Shown: positions 25,171 to 34,613 of the stretch, piece by piece
Position numbering within the stretch: position 1 is the stretch's first letter
Layout: each line of letters opens with the position of its first letter
Source: Paenibacillus sacheonensis
GTDB taxonomy: Bacteria; Bacillota; Bacilli; Paenibacillales; Paenibacillaceae
DNA: 64,000 bases
Direction of reading: 5' to 3'
Assembly: GCF_009909195.1 (NCBI RefSeq)
Contig: NZ_JAAAMU010000005.1
Location: 310,001-374,000 of the forward strand
The notes under the pieces: generated by a model
What the model saw: only the letters and a program-made list of their open reading frames with translations
Databases searched by the model: none
Told to the model about the DNA's origin: nothing
Made by a program: the position numbers and the translations under genes

Positions 25171-26106
25171 ATGAAAATCCGTCATGTGACGCAAGGCATT
25201 TTCAAAACGATCGAAGACATCTCCACGGCGACCGTTCCGCCTGCCGAAGGCTTTTATTGGATTGACGCGGACGTCGACGATCTGACCATCTTGCAGCCGT
25301 TATTCTCGCTTCACGAGCTGGCGGTCGAGGACTGCCTGAGCGAAGAAGAGCAGCGGCCGAAGATCGAAATTCACGAAGGCCATTATTTTCTCGTCATAAA
25401 CAGCATACGGTTCGACGATGAAGAAATTTTTCTGCGCGCCTTGAACATTTTTCTGGGACGCCATTATATCATTACCGTCACGAAACAGAAGATCAACGAG
25501 CTGCGCACGCTGAAGCCGATTCTGCTTCAGGAGCAGGTCAGCAGGCCGGATCATTTCCTTTACCATTTGGTCGATATCGTCGTGGATAATTACTTCCTCG
25601 TCGGCGACCGGATTGAGGTGCGTATCGAGAGCCTCGAGGAAGCCATCCTCATGCATACGAAGAAATCGCATCTGAACGAAATCATCGGCCTGCGAAGCGA
25701 AATTCTGTGGCTGAAGAAAGTGCTCGGACCGCAGAAGGAACTGATCGCGACGCTCAACAAGAAGGACTTGAAGCTGATCGACGACCAGCTCCAGAAATAC
25801 TTCAGCGATATCTACGAGAATGCCGTCAAAATTTCCGAGACCTTCGATACGTACCGCGATCTGATGGGCAACTTGCGAGAGGCATACCAGTCCAGCCTGG
25901 CCAACCGGGCGAATGAAATCATGCGCGTGTTCACGGCCTTGACGACGATCTTCATGCCTCTGACCTTCATTACCGGCATCTACGGAATGAACTTCGATTA
26001 TATCCCCGGCCTTCATATGCACGGCGGCTCCTATGTCCTGCTATCGTTCATGCTGCTGCTGGGATTCGGAATGTTTTTCATCTTCCGCAAGAAAGAATGG
26101 CTCTGA
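25171..26106 (+). CDS. corA: CorA-type magnesium/divalent cation channel
   Basis: 311-aa CorA. It has a long cytoplasmic N-terminal alpha/beta and helical-funnel domain (1-245), then two C-terminal membrane helices with the signature GMN in IYGMNFDYIPGL at the pore mouth and a basic C-terminal end (RKKEW). ATG start with GAGGAGGAG upstream; an in-frame extension to 25093 has no site. The long structured leader with its own ORF suggests regulated expression. Followed by a strong terminator. Confidence 0.93.
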   Translation: MKIRHVTQGIFKTIEDISTATVPPAEGFYWIDADVDDLTILQPLFSLHELAVEDCLSEEEQRPKIEIHEGHYFLVINSIRFDDEEIFLRALNIFLGRHYIITVTKQKINELRTLKPILLQEQVSRPDHFLYHLVDIVVDNYFLVGDRIEVRIESLEEAILMHTKKSHLNEIIGLRSEILWLKKVLGPQKELIATLNKKDLKLIDDQLQKYFSDIYENAVKISETFDTYRDLMGNLREAYQSSLANRANEIMRVFTALTTIFMPLTFITGIYGMNFDYIPGLHMHGGSYVLLSFMLLLGFGMFFIFRKKEWL

Positions 26107-26119
26107 CATCGACATACGC

Positions 26120-26150
26120 AAAAAGCCCCGTTGGATCAACGGGGCTTTTT
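26120..26150 (+). terminator. Terminator of corA (bidirectional)
   Basis: AAAAGCCCCGTTG and CAACGGGGCTTTT form a perfect stem with a GAT loop, flanked by T runs in both directions, so it can also end the convergent minus-strand gene. Confidence 0.85.
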
Positions 26151-26211
26151 GTCAGGACTCTTTAAGGCCTCTAAACGGCGATTCATAGATGACTGCGGTA
26201 TCCGCTCCTGC

Positions 26212-26865
26212 TCAGAGCTTGCCAATCGGCAGTTTGAACGTCTTCTTCGTGAGCGGGTACAGCCATTTGACGCCGCTCGGCGTCAGCGTATCCGCGATGA
26301 GATGCGACAGGTATCCCCATAACGCGACTTGCGCGATGCCGTCCACCCCGATCTGCTGCTCCAGTCCCCAGCCGATCGCCCACCATGCTCCCGCCGCCCA
26401 AATCGTATGGCTCAGCCCCCGGTGGTTCAGCCACGGTACCCAAGCTACGAATACGCCCAAGCCGATCAGCCAATTCATTTCGCCGTTGAGGCCGCCGTAT
26501 AACAGTGCGGCACCGATCGCGCTGACCAGCGCATTGCGGATCATCCCGTTCCCGAGCACGAGCCCGAGCAGCAGGACCGCGACCGCCGCGATCGCCCATT
26601 CCATGTGCAGCACGCCCTGCGCCGCGTACTGCACGCCGATTGCGACAGTCAGCGCGGCGCCGCCCCACAGCAGCAGGGCATGAATGGTCCTCGCCGTGCG
26701 GTTCAGCTTGCCGCTCAGCATATTCGTGCCGTCCAGATCGGCGCTGAGCGACGAGAATGCCGCCACGGCAACGTACAGTGCCGCATGCTTGACCGTGAAC
26801 GCATGGCTTGCAGCCGCGGCTGCCCCGATCGCCAGACCGATCGTCAGATGCGTCGTTCCTTTCAT
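26212..26865 (-). CDS. YdjM-like membrane-bound metal-dependent hydrolase
   Basis: 217-aa membrane protein with about five hydrophobic segments and the family pattern MKGTTHLTIG at the N-terminus, DLDGTN, NHRGLSHT and SHLIADTLTPSGVKWLYP. These His/Asp clusters define the DUF457/YdjM family of predicted metal-dependent hydrolases, in E. coli a LexA-regulated gene. The substrate is unknown. ATG start behind GAGAGGGG. Confidence 0.82.
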   Translation of the reverse strand: MKGTTHLTIGLAIGAAAAASHAFTVKHAALYVAVAAFSSLSADLDGTNMLSGKLNRTARTIHALLLWGGAALTVAIGVQYAAQGVLHMEWAIAAVAVLLLGLVLGNGMIRNALVSAIGAALLYGGLNGEMNWLIGLGVFVAWVPWLNHRGLSHTIWAAGAWWAIGWGLEQQIGVDGIAQVALWGYLSHLIADTLTPSGVKWLYPLTKKTFKLPIGKL

Positions 26866-26933
26866 GTTCCGTTAACCCCTCTCTTGTGACTGAACCTGAT
26901 GAGTGTCCTACGTCCGCGTCGAACCCTCTTGGC

Positions 26934-28199
26934 TTAAACTTCTGCCGCGAGCGCCTCTTCCCGTCCTTTGTCCACGTCCACATAAACCAAAATCGCGATG
27001 CCGATGATAAAGAAAGCGAGCAGCGCCAGAATGCCGTACCGGCTGGAGCCCGTCAGCGTGCCGACGACCGAGAACACGAACGGTCCCGCAACGGAGGCGA
27101 ACTTGCTCGACAAGCTGAGGAATCCGAAAAACTCCGCCGTCCGCGACGGCGGCACGAGCGCGGCATAGAGCGATCTCGCGGTCGCCTGGCTTCCTCCCTG
27201 CACGAGCCCGACCATCGCGGCCAATAGGTAGAAGTGTATCGCGTTCGTCATGAAGAAGCCCAAGATGACGATCAGCACGTAGACCAGCAGCGAGCTGTAG
27301 ATCGACTTCTTGACGCCGATGCGCGAGGCAAACTTAATGAACAGCAGCGTGCTGGGATAGCCGACGAACTGTGTGATCAGCAGCGCGGCGATCAGATCGT
27401 TCGTTTCGATCCCGATACCTCTGCCGTAAATGGTGGCCATGACGATGACCGTGTTGATGCCGTCGTTGAAGAACCAGAAGGCCGCCATGTATTTCAGCAG
27501 CTCCGGGTACCTCTTCAACGTGCCGATCGTCCCTCTCACGCGCCGAATCCCGATCTTCACCGCTGCGGCGAAGCCGGATGTCTCGCGCGCCGTTTCTTTG
27601 ACATTGCGCATGATCGGCAGCGAGAACAGAATCCACCACAGCCCGACCATGACGAATACGGTCTGCGAAGCCGCGGTTTTCGACGGGAAGCCGAGCGTAT
27701 CGTAAAATAGGATCATAACAAGATTAACCAGCAGCAGCAAGCCGCCGCCCAGATAGCCCATCGCATAGCCTTTGTTGCTGACCTCATTCATCGTAGCCGG
27801 CGTGGAGACGCTCGGCAGGAGCGCATCATAGAACGTATTGGACGCCGCATATCCGATCGTGCCGATCACGACAAGGAAAGACGCGAACAACCAATCCCCT
27901 TCGCCGATAAACGCCATGCCGATCGAGGCCGCCGCCCCTGCGATCATGAATGCCGAGAGGAATCGCACCTTCGAGCCCGTATAATCCGCAATGGCGCCAA
28001 GAATCGGACAAAGCACGGCAACGAAGATCATTGCGATCGTCTGCGTGTAGCCCCAGTAGGTCTCCGCGGTATTTCCTTTCAGTCCGGCACCGGCGACATC
28101 GGCGTAAAAAATCGGCATGACGGCAGCCATGATGGTCGTAACAAACGCGGAGTTGGCCCAGTCGTACATGATCCAGCTTCTGACGGCCTTCGGGTCCAT
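26934..28199 (-). CDS. MFS transporter, UMF1/Atg22-like
   Basis: 421 aa with 11-12 membrane helices. The N-terminus WIMYDWANSAFVTTIMAAVMPIFY is typical of the UMF1 group of the major facilitator superfamily (vacuole effluxer Atg22-like). A cytoplasmic loop follows helix 6 (about 200-230). The substrate cannot be inferred. Single gene; ATG start behind GGAGCG. Confidence 0.85.
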   Translation of the reverse strand: MDPKAVRSWIMYDWANSAFVTTIMAAVMPIFYADVAGAGLKGNTAETYWGYTQTIAMIFVAVLCPILGAIADYTGSKVRFLSAFMIAGAAASIGMAFIGEGDWLFASFLVVIGTIGYAASNTFYDALLPSVSTPATMNEVSNKGYAMGYLGGGLLLLVNLVMILFYDTLGFPSKTAASQTVFVMVGLWWILFSLPIMRNVKETARETSGFAAAVKIGIRRVRGTIGTLKRYPELLKYMAAFWFFNDGINTVIVMATIYGRGIGIETNDLIAALLITQFVGYPSTLLFIKFASRIGVKKSIYSSLLVYVLIVILGFFMTNAIHFYLLAAMVGLVQGGSQATARSLYAALVPPSRTAEFFGFLSLSSKFASVAGPFVFSVVGTLTGSSRYGILALLAFFIIGIAILVYVDVDKGREEALAAEV

Positions 28200-28390
28200 G
28201 CGATTCGCTCCTTTATGGCTTTAGACTCATCGGTCTCACACAACATTCGACAACTTCAGAATGAATCCTGCCGAACGATTTTAGGCCGCGGCGTCCTGCG
28301 GCAGCGTCCTGATGCTTTGCGTTCGACGGAATTTCATTTATAATAAGAAAGGATTGTGATAAAAATCTTTAATAGACTTGGAGGGATTCC

Positions 28391-29293
28391 GTGAACATTA
28401 ACCAGCTTGAAACGCTGTTGACGATCTCTCGGACAATGAGTTTCCGCAAAGCCGGCGAGCTGCTCAATTTGACCCAGCCCGCTGTATCCGCTCAAATCAA
28501 AAGCCTTGAGGACGAGTTCAAGACGGTGCTAATCGATCGGAATCAGCCCGTAACGCTGACCGACCGCGGACAAGTGTTTCTTGACCACGCCGAGCGGATT
28601 CTTGCCATCGTAGAAGAATTGAAGCAGAAACTGTCCGATCTCAGCCAAACGCCGCAGGGCCATATCGTTCTCGGCACCACCTCTTCCATCGCCATACAGA
28701 TTTTGCCGCGCGTGCTGTCTTATTTTCAAAACCAATTTCCGCTTATCAAAACAACCATTCACTCCATGCCCTCGTCCGGCGTCATGGCCAGCGTCGAGAA
28801 CGGCAGCGTCGATATCGGCATCACCTATTTGAACGAACGGAACCCGAACGTGGAAACGTCGATCTTGTATTACGACACGTACGAGCTCGTCGTCGCGCCT
28901 GAGCATCCGATGAGCCATCTGAAGCATACGACGGTCGAATCGTTGAAGGACATACCGATGATTATGCTTTCGCCCGATACGTTAGGACGCCGTTTTCTGG
29001 ATCAAATCTTCCGGCGGTTCAACCTGCAGCCCAATATCGTCATGGAGCTGTCGAGCAGCGAAGAAGTGAAGCGAATGGTGGAAATCAACCTCGGCGCCGC
29101 CGTCGTATCCAAGCTCTCCATCGCCAACGAAGTTCGCCTCGGGACGCTCAATCGCATCAAAGTGAGCGAACTCGACATGAGCCACCCCGTCGGTCTCGTC
29201 TATAAGTCGGGACGGTATATCAATTCCGCGATGAATCAGTTTCTAAGCGATTTGAAAGGCATGCCCGAGGATCATTTCATTAGCAGCGAATAG
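28391..29293 (+). CDS. LysR-family transcriptional regulator
   Basis: 300 aa. N-terminal winged helix-turn-helix (LETLLTISRTMSFRKAGELL, NLTQPAVSAQIKSLE) and a C-terminal co-inducer domain from about 90. It resembles the CysL/CbbR-type subgroup in length and layout, but the effector is not readable. GTG start 5 nt after GGAGGGA. A -10-like TATAAT (28339-28344) lies 46 bp upstream. The PHP-domain gene follows after 14 bp, so the two are probably co-transcribed. Confidence 0.88.
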   Translation: MNINQLETLLTISRTMSFRKAGELLNLTQPAVSAQIKSLEDEFKTVLIDRNQPVTLTDRGQVFLDHAERILAIVEELKQKLSDLSQTPQGHIVLGTTSSIAIQILPRVLSYFQNQFPLIKTTIHSMPSSGVMASVENGSVDIGITYLNERNPNVETSILYYDTYELVVAPEHPMSHLKHTTVESLKDIPMIMLSPDTLGRRFLDQIFRRFNLQPNIVMELSSSEEVKRMVEINLGAAVVSKLSIANEVRLGTLNRIKVSELDMSHPVGLVYKSGRYINSAMNQFLSDLKGMPEDHFISSE

Positions 29294-29307
29294 GAGGAAG
29301 TGCCTGT

Positions 29308-30117
29308 ATGAAATTCGACCTGCATACGCATCATTTCCGCTGCGGTCACGCAGACGACAATATCGAGGATTATATTAAAGCCGCCATCAAGGCAGGCTTA
29401 GGCGTTATCGGAATCTCGGATCATTCCCCGTTCTTCGCGAGCGTGGAGGACCGTCCGAATCCGGGCATCGCGATGGCGAAGAGCGAATTCGTGCATTACA
29501 TCGACGAGGTTCAGCGCCTGAAAGCAAAATACGAAAGCAAAATCGACGTCCTGCTCGGCGTCGAATCGGATTTCTTCCCCGAGCATGCGGCCGTGTACCG
29601 GGATATCTACGCCCAATATCCGTTCGATTACATCATCGGCTCGGTGCATCAATCGCGGGGGGTCAGCATCTTCAACCGAAACCGGTGGAAAGGCCTGTCG
29701 GAAGCCAAGAAGCAGGATGAGAAACGCCACTATTACAAGCTGATCGGACAATCCGCGCAGAGCGGAATGTTCCAGGTCCTCGGTCATATCGATGCCATGA
29801 AAGGTTATTATCCGGCCTTCTCCGCGATCCAGGCCGATGACGCGATCGACGAAGCGCTGAGGCTCATCGCGGACAGCAGCGCCTCCATCGAGATCAATAC
29901 ATCGGGATCCACCAAGGACGTAGGCGGCTGGTATCCGTCGGATGCGATCTTGGAGCGGGCCTGCCATTACGGCGTTACGGTGACGTTTGGCTCCGATGCG
30001 CATAAACCGAGCCGGGTCGGCGAAGATTGGGATCGTGTCGCGAAGCGATTGAAGCAAATCGGTTATAAACAGTGGGTGTACTACAAAAACAAACAGCCTG
30101 TAGCCGTGCCGCTCTAA
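29308..30117 (+). CDS. PHP-domain histidinol-phosphatase-like enzyme
   Basis: 269 aa with the metal-binding PHP motifs DLHTHHFRCGH, GISDHSPF, GVESDFFP, IGSVHQ, LGHIDAMK and FGSDAHKPSRVGED. This pattern and length fit the HisK/HisJ histidinol-phosphatase group, the last phosphatase step of histidine synthesis. No his genes lie nearby, so the substrate is a family-based guess. Downstream of a LysR gene on the same strand; terminator-like hairpin after it. Confidence 0.82.
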   Translation: MKFDLHTHHFRCGHADDNIEDYIKAAIKAGLGVIGISDHSPFFASVEDRPNPGIAMAKSEFVHYIDEVQRLKAKYESKIDVLLGVESDFFPEHAAVYRDIYAQYPFDYIIGSVHQSRGVSIFNRNRWKGLSEAKKQDEKRHYYKLIGQSAQSGMFQVLGHIDAMKGYYPAFSAIQADDAIDEALRLIADSSASIEINTSGSTKDVGGWYPSDAILERACHYGVTVTFGSDAHKPSRVGEDWDRVAKRLKQIGYKQWVYYKNKQPVAVPL

Positions 30118-30185
30118 ATGCGCTGCAGGCAGGGCAAAAGCGAATATGACGCTGCGGCTAACGGGGCACATGCGGTAAAAAAAAG

Positions 30186-30208
30186 CGGACCTGCACGATG
30201 CAGGTCCG
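30186..30208 (+). terminator. Terminator-like hairpin after the PHP gene
   Basis: Perfect 10-bp stem CGGACCTGCA/TGCAGGTCCG with a 3-nt loop. The downstream T run is weak on the plus strand (TTAAAAG), whereas eight A residues precede the stem, giving a strong T run for the minus strand. Confidence 0.5.
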
Positions 30209-30335
30209 TTAAAAGTATATAATCAAAAGGGGGTCTTGGTCAGTATCTTACCCCACAATTGTAATGGGACGATAACAGGAACATTGCAGTTGTGTGACAA
30301 ATTCGAACCGTGCTCTCCAGGAAGGTGACAACGAC

Positions 30336-31247
30336 ATGTGGTTTGCGGCAGCCGTCGGCAGCGCATTGCTCTTCGGGCTTGCGGGATGGTGGATGAAAGT
30401 GTCCCAGATGCAGGGCGGTTCATCCGTCTATTTGTTTCTGGGTTTGTATTTCTCGGGGGCGGCTGGCTTCGCCGTAAACGGCGCGGTCGACGGTACGCTC
30501 GGAGCGGCCTGGACCGACCCTCGCGTATGGGCGGCGGGACTGCTCATCGGCGCCGGTTCCGCGCTTGGCAATGCACTGTTCATGAAGGCGTTGGCGTACG
30601 GTCCGGCCAGCCTGACTTCCCCGCTGACGAACATGAATATCATCCTCGTAATCGCGCTCGGCACCTTCGTCTACGATGAACCGCTGACCTCGGCGGAGCT
30701 CGCGGGGGTCTTGCTGCTCCTGATCGCGATCGTGCTTATCTCCATCAAACGAAGCGGCGCCAAGACGCGGCTGAATCCCAGATGGCATCTGTTCGTCAGT
30801 CTCAGTATCCTGCTGTTCGCGCTGCGCAACGGCGGCTTGAAAGTGACGGATGCCATCGGCTTGCACGGATCCCCGGTCTTATTCGCCGCCTATCTGCTTT
30901 CTTTCATCGGGTTTGCCTGGATTGCCGTCCGGGACCGGTCCCGGATACATTCCCTCGGCGGTTTGCAATCAATAGCCGGTGAGCGCAGCTCCTTGGCCAT
31001 CAAGCCTCATGCAGCTTCGGCGGGGCTGAAATGGGGACTTATCGCCGGGCTTTTCTCCTATGCCGGCTTGCAGCTGTATGCGGCAGCGCTGCAAATGGGA
31101 CAAGCGAACATTGCGGGACCGATCTTTGCCGCGAACAGTCTCGTTGTCGCCGCCGGTTCCATTCTCGTATACCGGGAACGTCTGCAGACGCTGCAGTGGT
31201 CGGCATTCGCGTTAATGTTTGCCGGCTTGATTCTGGTTCGATTGTGA
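30336..31247 (+). CDS. EamA/DMT-superfamily permease
   Basis: 303 aa with ten predicted membrane helices in two EamA repeats; the junction is a hydrophilic stretch around 195-225. ALAYGPASLTSPLTNMNIIL and AALQMGQANIAGPIFAANSL are the characteristic helix-4 segments of each half. The substrate is unknown. ATG at 30336 follows AGGAAGGTGA; a GTG extension to 30294 is less likely. The last 36 bp overlap the 3' end of the convergent DUF695 gene. Confidence 0.85.
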   Translation: MWFAAAVGSALLFGLAGWWMKVSQMQGGSSVYLFLGLYFSGAAGFAVNGAVDGTLGAAWTDPRVWAAGLLIGAGSALGNALFMKALAYGPASLTSPLTNMNIILVIALGTFVYDEPLTSAELAGVLLLLIAIVLISIKRSGAKTRLNPRWHLFVSLSILLFALRNGGLKVTDAIGLHGSPVLFAAYLLSFIGFAWIAVRDRSRIHSLGGLQSIAGERSSLAIKPHAASAGLKWGLIAGLFSYAGLQLYAAALQMGQANIAGPIFAANSLVVAAGSILVYRERLQTLQWSAFALMFAGLILVRL

Positions 31248-32078
31248 ATGTCCGCAAGCGAACATCCGGCGCAGCGCCGAGTAGGCCGTATCCTTGCGGC
31301 GCCGGATATAGCGGCGAAATCGGTTCACGTTCGAGAGCCGCATCGTGGACCCCCAGCCGTCATATCGTCCGTCTACGCCGTCAAGGAGGCGGTGGAGATC
31401 CCGTACGCGGGCGTTAACCGTATCGAGCTTCACGTCTTCGTATCTGCTGATGACGAGCGGGTACGGATAATCTTCCTCCGGCTTGCTTTCCTTGTCTTTC
31501 TCGATGACGTATCCTTCCCGCTGAAGCAGGTCCTCCATCTCGAGCCTGTCCTCATCCTCCCGAAACAGCAGCCAATGATAGACATTTCTCGGTTCGCCGA
31601 TCTTGTCGCCCTTGTGAATCAGCGCATAGATCATTTGGGCGTTGTGAACGTAAAGCTCCTCGAGAGCAGTCGGCAGCAGAAATCGATAAAACTCCCATTC
31701 CGGATCGGGTTTAATATAAGACTGCGCCCGATGCGCCCAGTTCTCGTCCAGCCATTGGCGGAATACCGCCCCATCCAGCCGGCCTTCCTTTAGAAAATAA
31801 TAAAACTCCAAGCGCGTCGCCGCATTGATGCGGCCGATATAAATCGCGTCCGCCTTATCGCTCAGCCAAGTCTCCAGCTTCGATTCCAGCTCTTCCAGCT
31901 GCACGATGACCTGCCGGTTATTGCGGCTTTGCGCGCGAACGGGATAGAGATTCACCGTCACGGATAGCAGCTCCGGATAATCCGGCAGCGGCGCCGCGGC
32001 CTTATAGCCGATATTTACAAGAACGCGCATGTGATCGTTGCCCGTGCGCCGTTCATAAAAACCCCAATTGTCCGTCAT
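31212..32078 (-). CDS. DUF695 / RraB-like domain protein
   Basis: 288-aa soluble protein. The N-terminal half (1-140) looks like DUF695 (NWGFYERRTGNDHMRVLVNI at the start). The C-terminal half (about 150-250) resembles the RraB-type ferredoxin-like fold that in E. coli inhibits RNase E, here ending in a Trp/Arg-rich segment. Function unknown; in a Firmicute without classical RNase E it cannot simply be transferred. ATG start behind GAGGTG. Overlaps the EamA gene tail-to-tail by 36 bp. Confidence 0.7.
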   Translation of the reverse strand: MTDNWGFYERRTGNDHMRVLVNIGYKAAAPLPDYPELLSVTVNLYPVRAQSRNNRQVIVQLEELESKLETWLSDKADAIYIGRINAATRLEFYYFLKEGRLDGAVFRQWLDENWAHRAQSYIKPDPEWEFYRFLLPTALEELYVHNAQMIYALIHKGDKIGEPRNVYHWLLFREDEDRLEMEDLLQREGYVIEKDKESKPEEDYPYPLVISRYEDVKLDTVNARVRDLHRLLDGVDGRYDGWGSTMRLSNVNRFRRYIRRRKDTAYSALRRMFACGHSQSNQNQAGKH

Positions 32079-32322
32079 TATGCACCTCAGTGACCGATGT
32101 ATGTCTCATTATTATAACAGTCCATCATCCGCTGCGTACTAGAAAATATTTCGGCAATAGGAACGAGGCTCATGTATTGTTCCATTATATTCCTCTTCAT
32201 GCAGGACTTACTTTACTATAGTTGATAGAAAATCAAAAGTATTCTATTCGACAAGCCGAATATCCATTCCCTTTACAAATCGTCCTGTGTTACAATAGAG
32301 GAAGCGAAAGAGGGGTGATAAC

Positions 32323-32631
32323 GTGGATTATTCCAAAATGTGCCCAAAGTACGAATGCGCAACCGAGTTGCTTGGGAAAAAGTGGACCGGATTGATTATA
32401 CGCGTCCTGCTCGGTGGACCGAAACGGTTCAAGGAGATCAAGGAACAGATTCCGGAAATGAGCGATAAAATGCTGACGGACCGCATGAAGGAACTTGAGC
32501 ATTGCGAGATCATCAAACGTAATGTCTATCCGGAAATGCCCGTCCGGATCGAATATGAATTAACCCAGAAGGGGCAAGGTCTAGAGCCCGTTATCCAATC
32601 CATTCAAGATTGGGGCGAACATTGGTGCTAA
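32323..32631 (+). CDS. HxlR-family transcriptional regulator
   Basis: 102-aa winged-helix protein with the HxlR pattern: CPKYECATELLGKKWTGLII, GPKRFKEIKEQIPEMSDKML, LKELEH-type helix and YELTQKGQGLEPVI. Cys at position 7 is in the place used by redox- or aldehyde-sensing members. GTG start behind AGAGGGGTG. It has its own terminator and no obvious target gene beside it apart from the convergent epimerase. Confidence 0.88.
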   Translation: MDYSKMCPKYECATELLGKKWTGLIIRVLLGGPKRFKEIKEQIPEMSDKMLTDRMKELEHCEIIKRNVYPEMPVRIEYELTQKGQGLEPVIQSIQDWGEHWC

Positions 32632-32668
32632 GCCGCCGCTGGCTGCTTACCCTATCATAGCAAGATAG

Positions 32669-32705
32669 CAAAAGGGCTGTTCCTCGACGGGAGCAGCCCT
32701 TTTGT
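32669..32705 (+). terminator. Terminator of the HxlR gene
   Basis: AAAAGGGCTG pairs with CAGCCCTTTT, followed by GTTG. Near-symmetric, so it could serve the convergent gene too. Confidence 0.75.
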
Positions 32706-32771
32706 TGATCTTGTGCCGATCTCTTCCATTCCCTGCCCGTAAAACACTTCCGCGGCAACGTCAGTATTCGC

Positions 32772-33659
32772 TTAGCCGCGTGCGGGTTCCTGCGCCAGCC
32801 GGACGATGAGCTGCGGCAGCCAGTCGTCCAGCTCCCGGAAGACGAACCCTTCCGCTTCGGCCTTCGCCGTATCCATCCGCCAATCATCGGGAACGCCGAA
32901 AGGCGACATATCGGCCGCTTCGGTCTCCGGCGCGACGCTCGCTTCCTTGCCTGTCGCTTGCTCGACCAACTTCACGATTTCGCTTGGCGAGATATCCCCC
33001 GAGGAGCAAGCATTGTATGCACCCTCCGCAGCCGAGCGACCAAGCCAATCCAGGAATTCGGCCGCTTCGCCGGCAACAATGAACGACAGCTTCGCTTCCG
33101 GCGCAGGGATGCCGATCGGTTTCCCTTGCTGCACGTGCTCGACGTGAAAATGCAGCCGACGCGTATAATCCTCTGCGCCGAGCACAATCGGAAACCGCGC
33201 AGCAGCGACGGGGAAAGGCGCCTTTTGCAAGAAGACCGCTTCGACCAAGCGCTTGCCCTCGCCGTAATTAATCTCCGCCGGATAGGGAGTCGGTAGCTCG
33301 TATCCGCGGGGTTCGAACATCGCTTCCGTCTTGCGCGGACCACCGAACGGGTAGACGCTGAGCGTGGAAGTCACGACGTATTTGCCCACGCGGCCCGCGA
33401 ACAGCTTCACCGCTTCCTCCGCCTCCTCCGGCAAGTAACAGATGTTATCGTATACGACGTCGTACGCCGACTGTCCCAAAGCTTGCCCGAGCGCCTCCGC
33501 GTCCTTGCGGTCGGCTTGAATATGTGTCACGCGGTCGCCGAACGGATTCGGCAGCCCGCCTCTCGTCAAGATCGTCACGTCATCCCCGGCGGCGATCAAC
33601 CGTTCGACCAATAATTTGCCAAAGAATCGCGTTCCTCCGAGTACCAGCACCTTGCGCAT
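32772..33659 (-). CDS. NAD-dependent epimerase/dehydratase family protein
   Basis: 295 aa. The N-terminal Rossmann motif is VLGGTRFFGKLL, with an acidic/arginine-rich turn after it. TSTLSVYPFGG carries the Ser/Tyr region, but the usual YxxxK appears only as NYGEGK. Such proteins act as nucleotide-sugar epimerases/dehydratases or as atypical SDR reductases; the substrate is unknown. ATG start behind GGAGAGTGGG. No carbohydrate genes are adjacent. Confidence 0.8.
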   Translation of the reverse strand: MRKVLVLGGTRFFGKLLVERLIAAGDDVTILTRGGLPNPFGDRVTHIQADRKDAEALGQALGQSAYDVVYDNICYLPEEAEEAVKLFAGRVGKYVVTSTLSVYPFGGPRKTEAMFEPRGYELPTPYPAEINYGEGKRLVEAVFLQKAPFPVAAARFPIVLGAEDYTRRLHFHVEHVQQGKPIGIPAPEAKLSFIVAGEAAEFLDWLGRSAAEGAYNACSSGDISPSEIVKLVEQATGKEASVAPETEAADMSPFGVPDDWRMDTAKAEAEGFVFRELDDWLPQLIVRLAQEPARG

Positions 33660-34333
33660 GAGCCCACTCTCCTTTGTACTTGTGCATTCGCTATTTGTCC
33701 TAGTGCGTCCGTCCGTCTATGCTATCGTATAGAATCGCGTTCCCATAGTAAAGAGGCCGCAAGTCGCCATCGTGAGATGAGTTAGAGCAGCCTTATGATA
33801 GCCATTAATGCTTGACGCTCGAAAAACTTCGGGCTTTTCAAGCTTAACGCTGCATCAGCTCGACGTCGTCTCAGGCCCCCCTTCCCTCGGCGTCGCTCGG
33901 ATTCTCACCGCGTGCCTGCTAGCCATAAGACAGCACAGACAACTAAAGCTCGTGTTCGTCCGGCGTCGGCTTCGTATCACGAAGTTGTTGCCGCCTTCCA
34001 GCGCCAGCGTGCGCAAGCGATTTTGGTCCACGCACGAAAGTCGGTTGCATCGTGTTGTATATATAATACAGAAGCTTTCGCGCAGCGCGGATTCCAACGT
34101 CGCCGGATTAACCGCAGCGAAATCCTCCAGCTGGCCGTAATCGAACTTATAATTGCATGCTTGTATAGGACGGGTAATGCCTGGCGTTCTTTTAAACGGA
34201 TGAATCGATTCGCCGTTAGTCCTGCCATCATGAATCTGTGCCCCCCTCGAGCAACGCGCCTATGAGCAAAGTCTTGCTTTCGACGCCATGCAAATAGATA
34301 TAAGCGTACTTGCGAAAAAGAACCCGTTAAGTC
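33660..34333. other. Gene-free island, left part (possible decayed coding sequence)
   Basis: About 670 bp without a supported gene. On the minus strand between about 34200 and 33920, protein-like stretches occur in different frames (a segment reading NYKFDYGQLEDFAAV, then TLALEGGNNF and DTKPTPDEHE), which looks like a frameshifted remnant rather than a live gene. I cannot name the ancestor. Confidence 0.3.
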
Positions 34334-34515
34334 TAACGATTGCCAGGAAGGCTAATCGGTTCAAAATGACCATTTTATAAATTTAACGGTTGCCAGAGCG
34401 CCTATTGCGAAATTTCCATTGCACAATCAGGCCTCTACGCCCAATAAGATCAGCCACAACCGTTAGAGTTTTAAAACCCACATTATTCGTGAATTAGCAA
34501 CGCTGGCAATCGTTA
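34334..34515. repeat. Nested inverted repeat of four related 50-bp units
   Basis: The core TAACGATTGCCAG occurs at 34334-34346 (plus) and, as a perfect inverted copy, at 34503-34515. Inside these, TAACGGTTG occurs at 34384 (plus) and inverted at 34457-34465. Units are exactly 50 bp apart in both arms, and the outer units stay similar beyond the core (GCTAAT at the same offset). It looks like a repetitive intergenic element or MITE-like palindrome. Confidence 0.6.
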
Positions 34516-34613
34516 GGTTTCCGTCCGATTTCACGCCGCTTGTTGAGGCCAGTTTGGATGGAAGAACATGATACGGCCAGCTTCCATGTTTGCTATGGTC
34601 GTGGATTTCCCGA

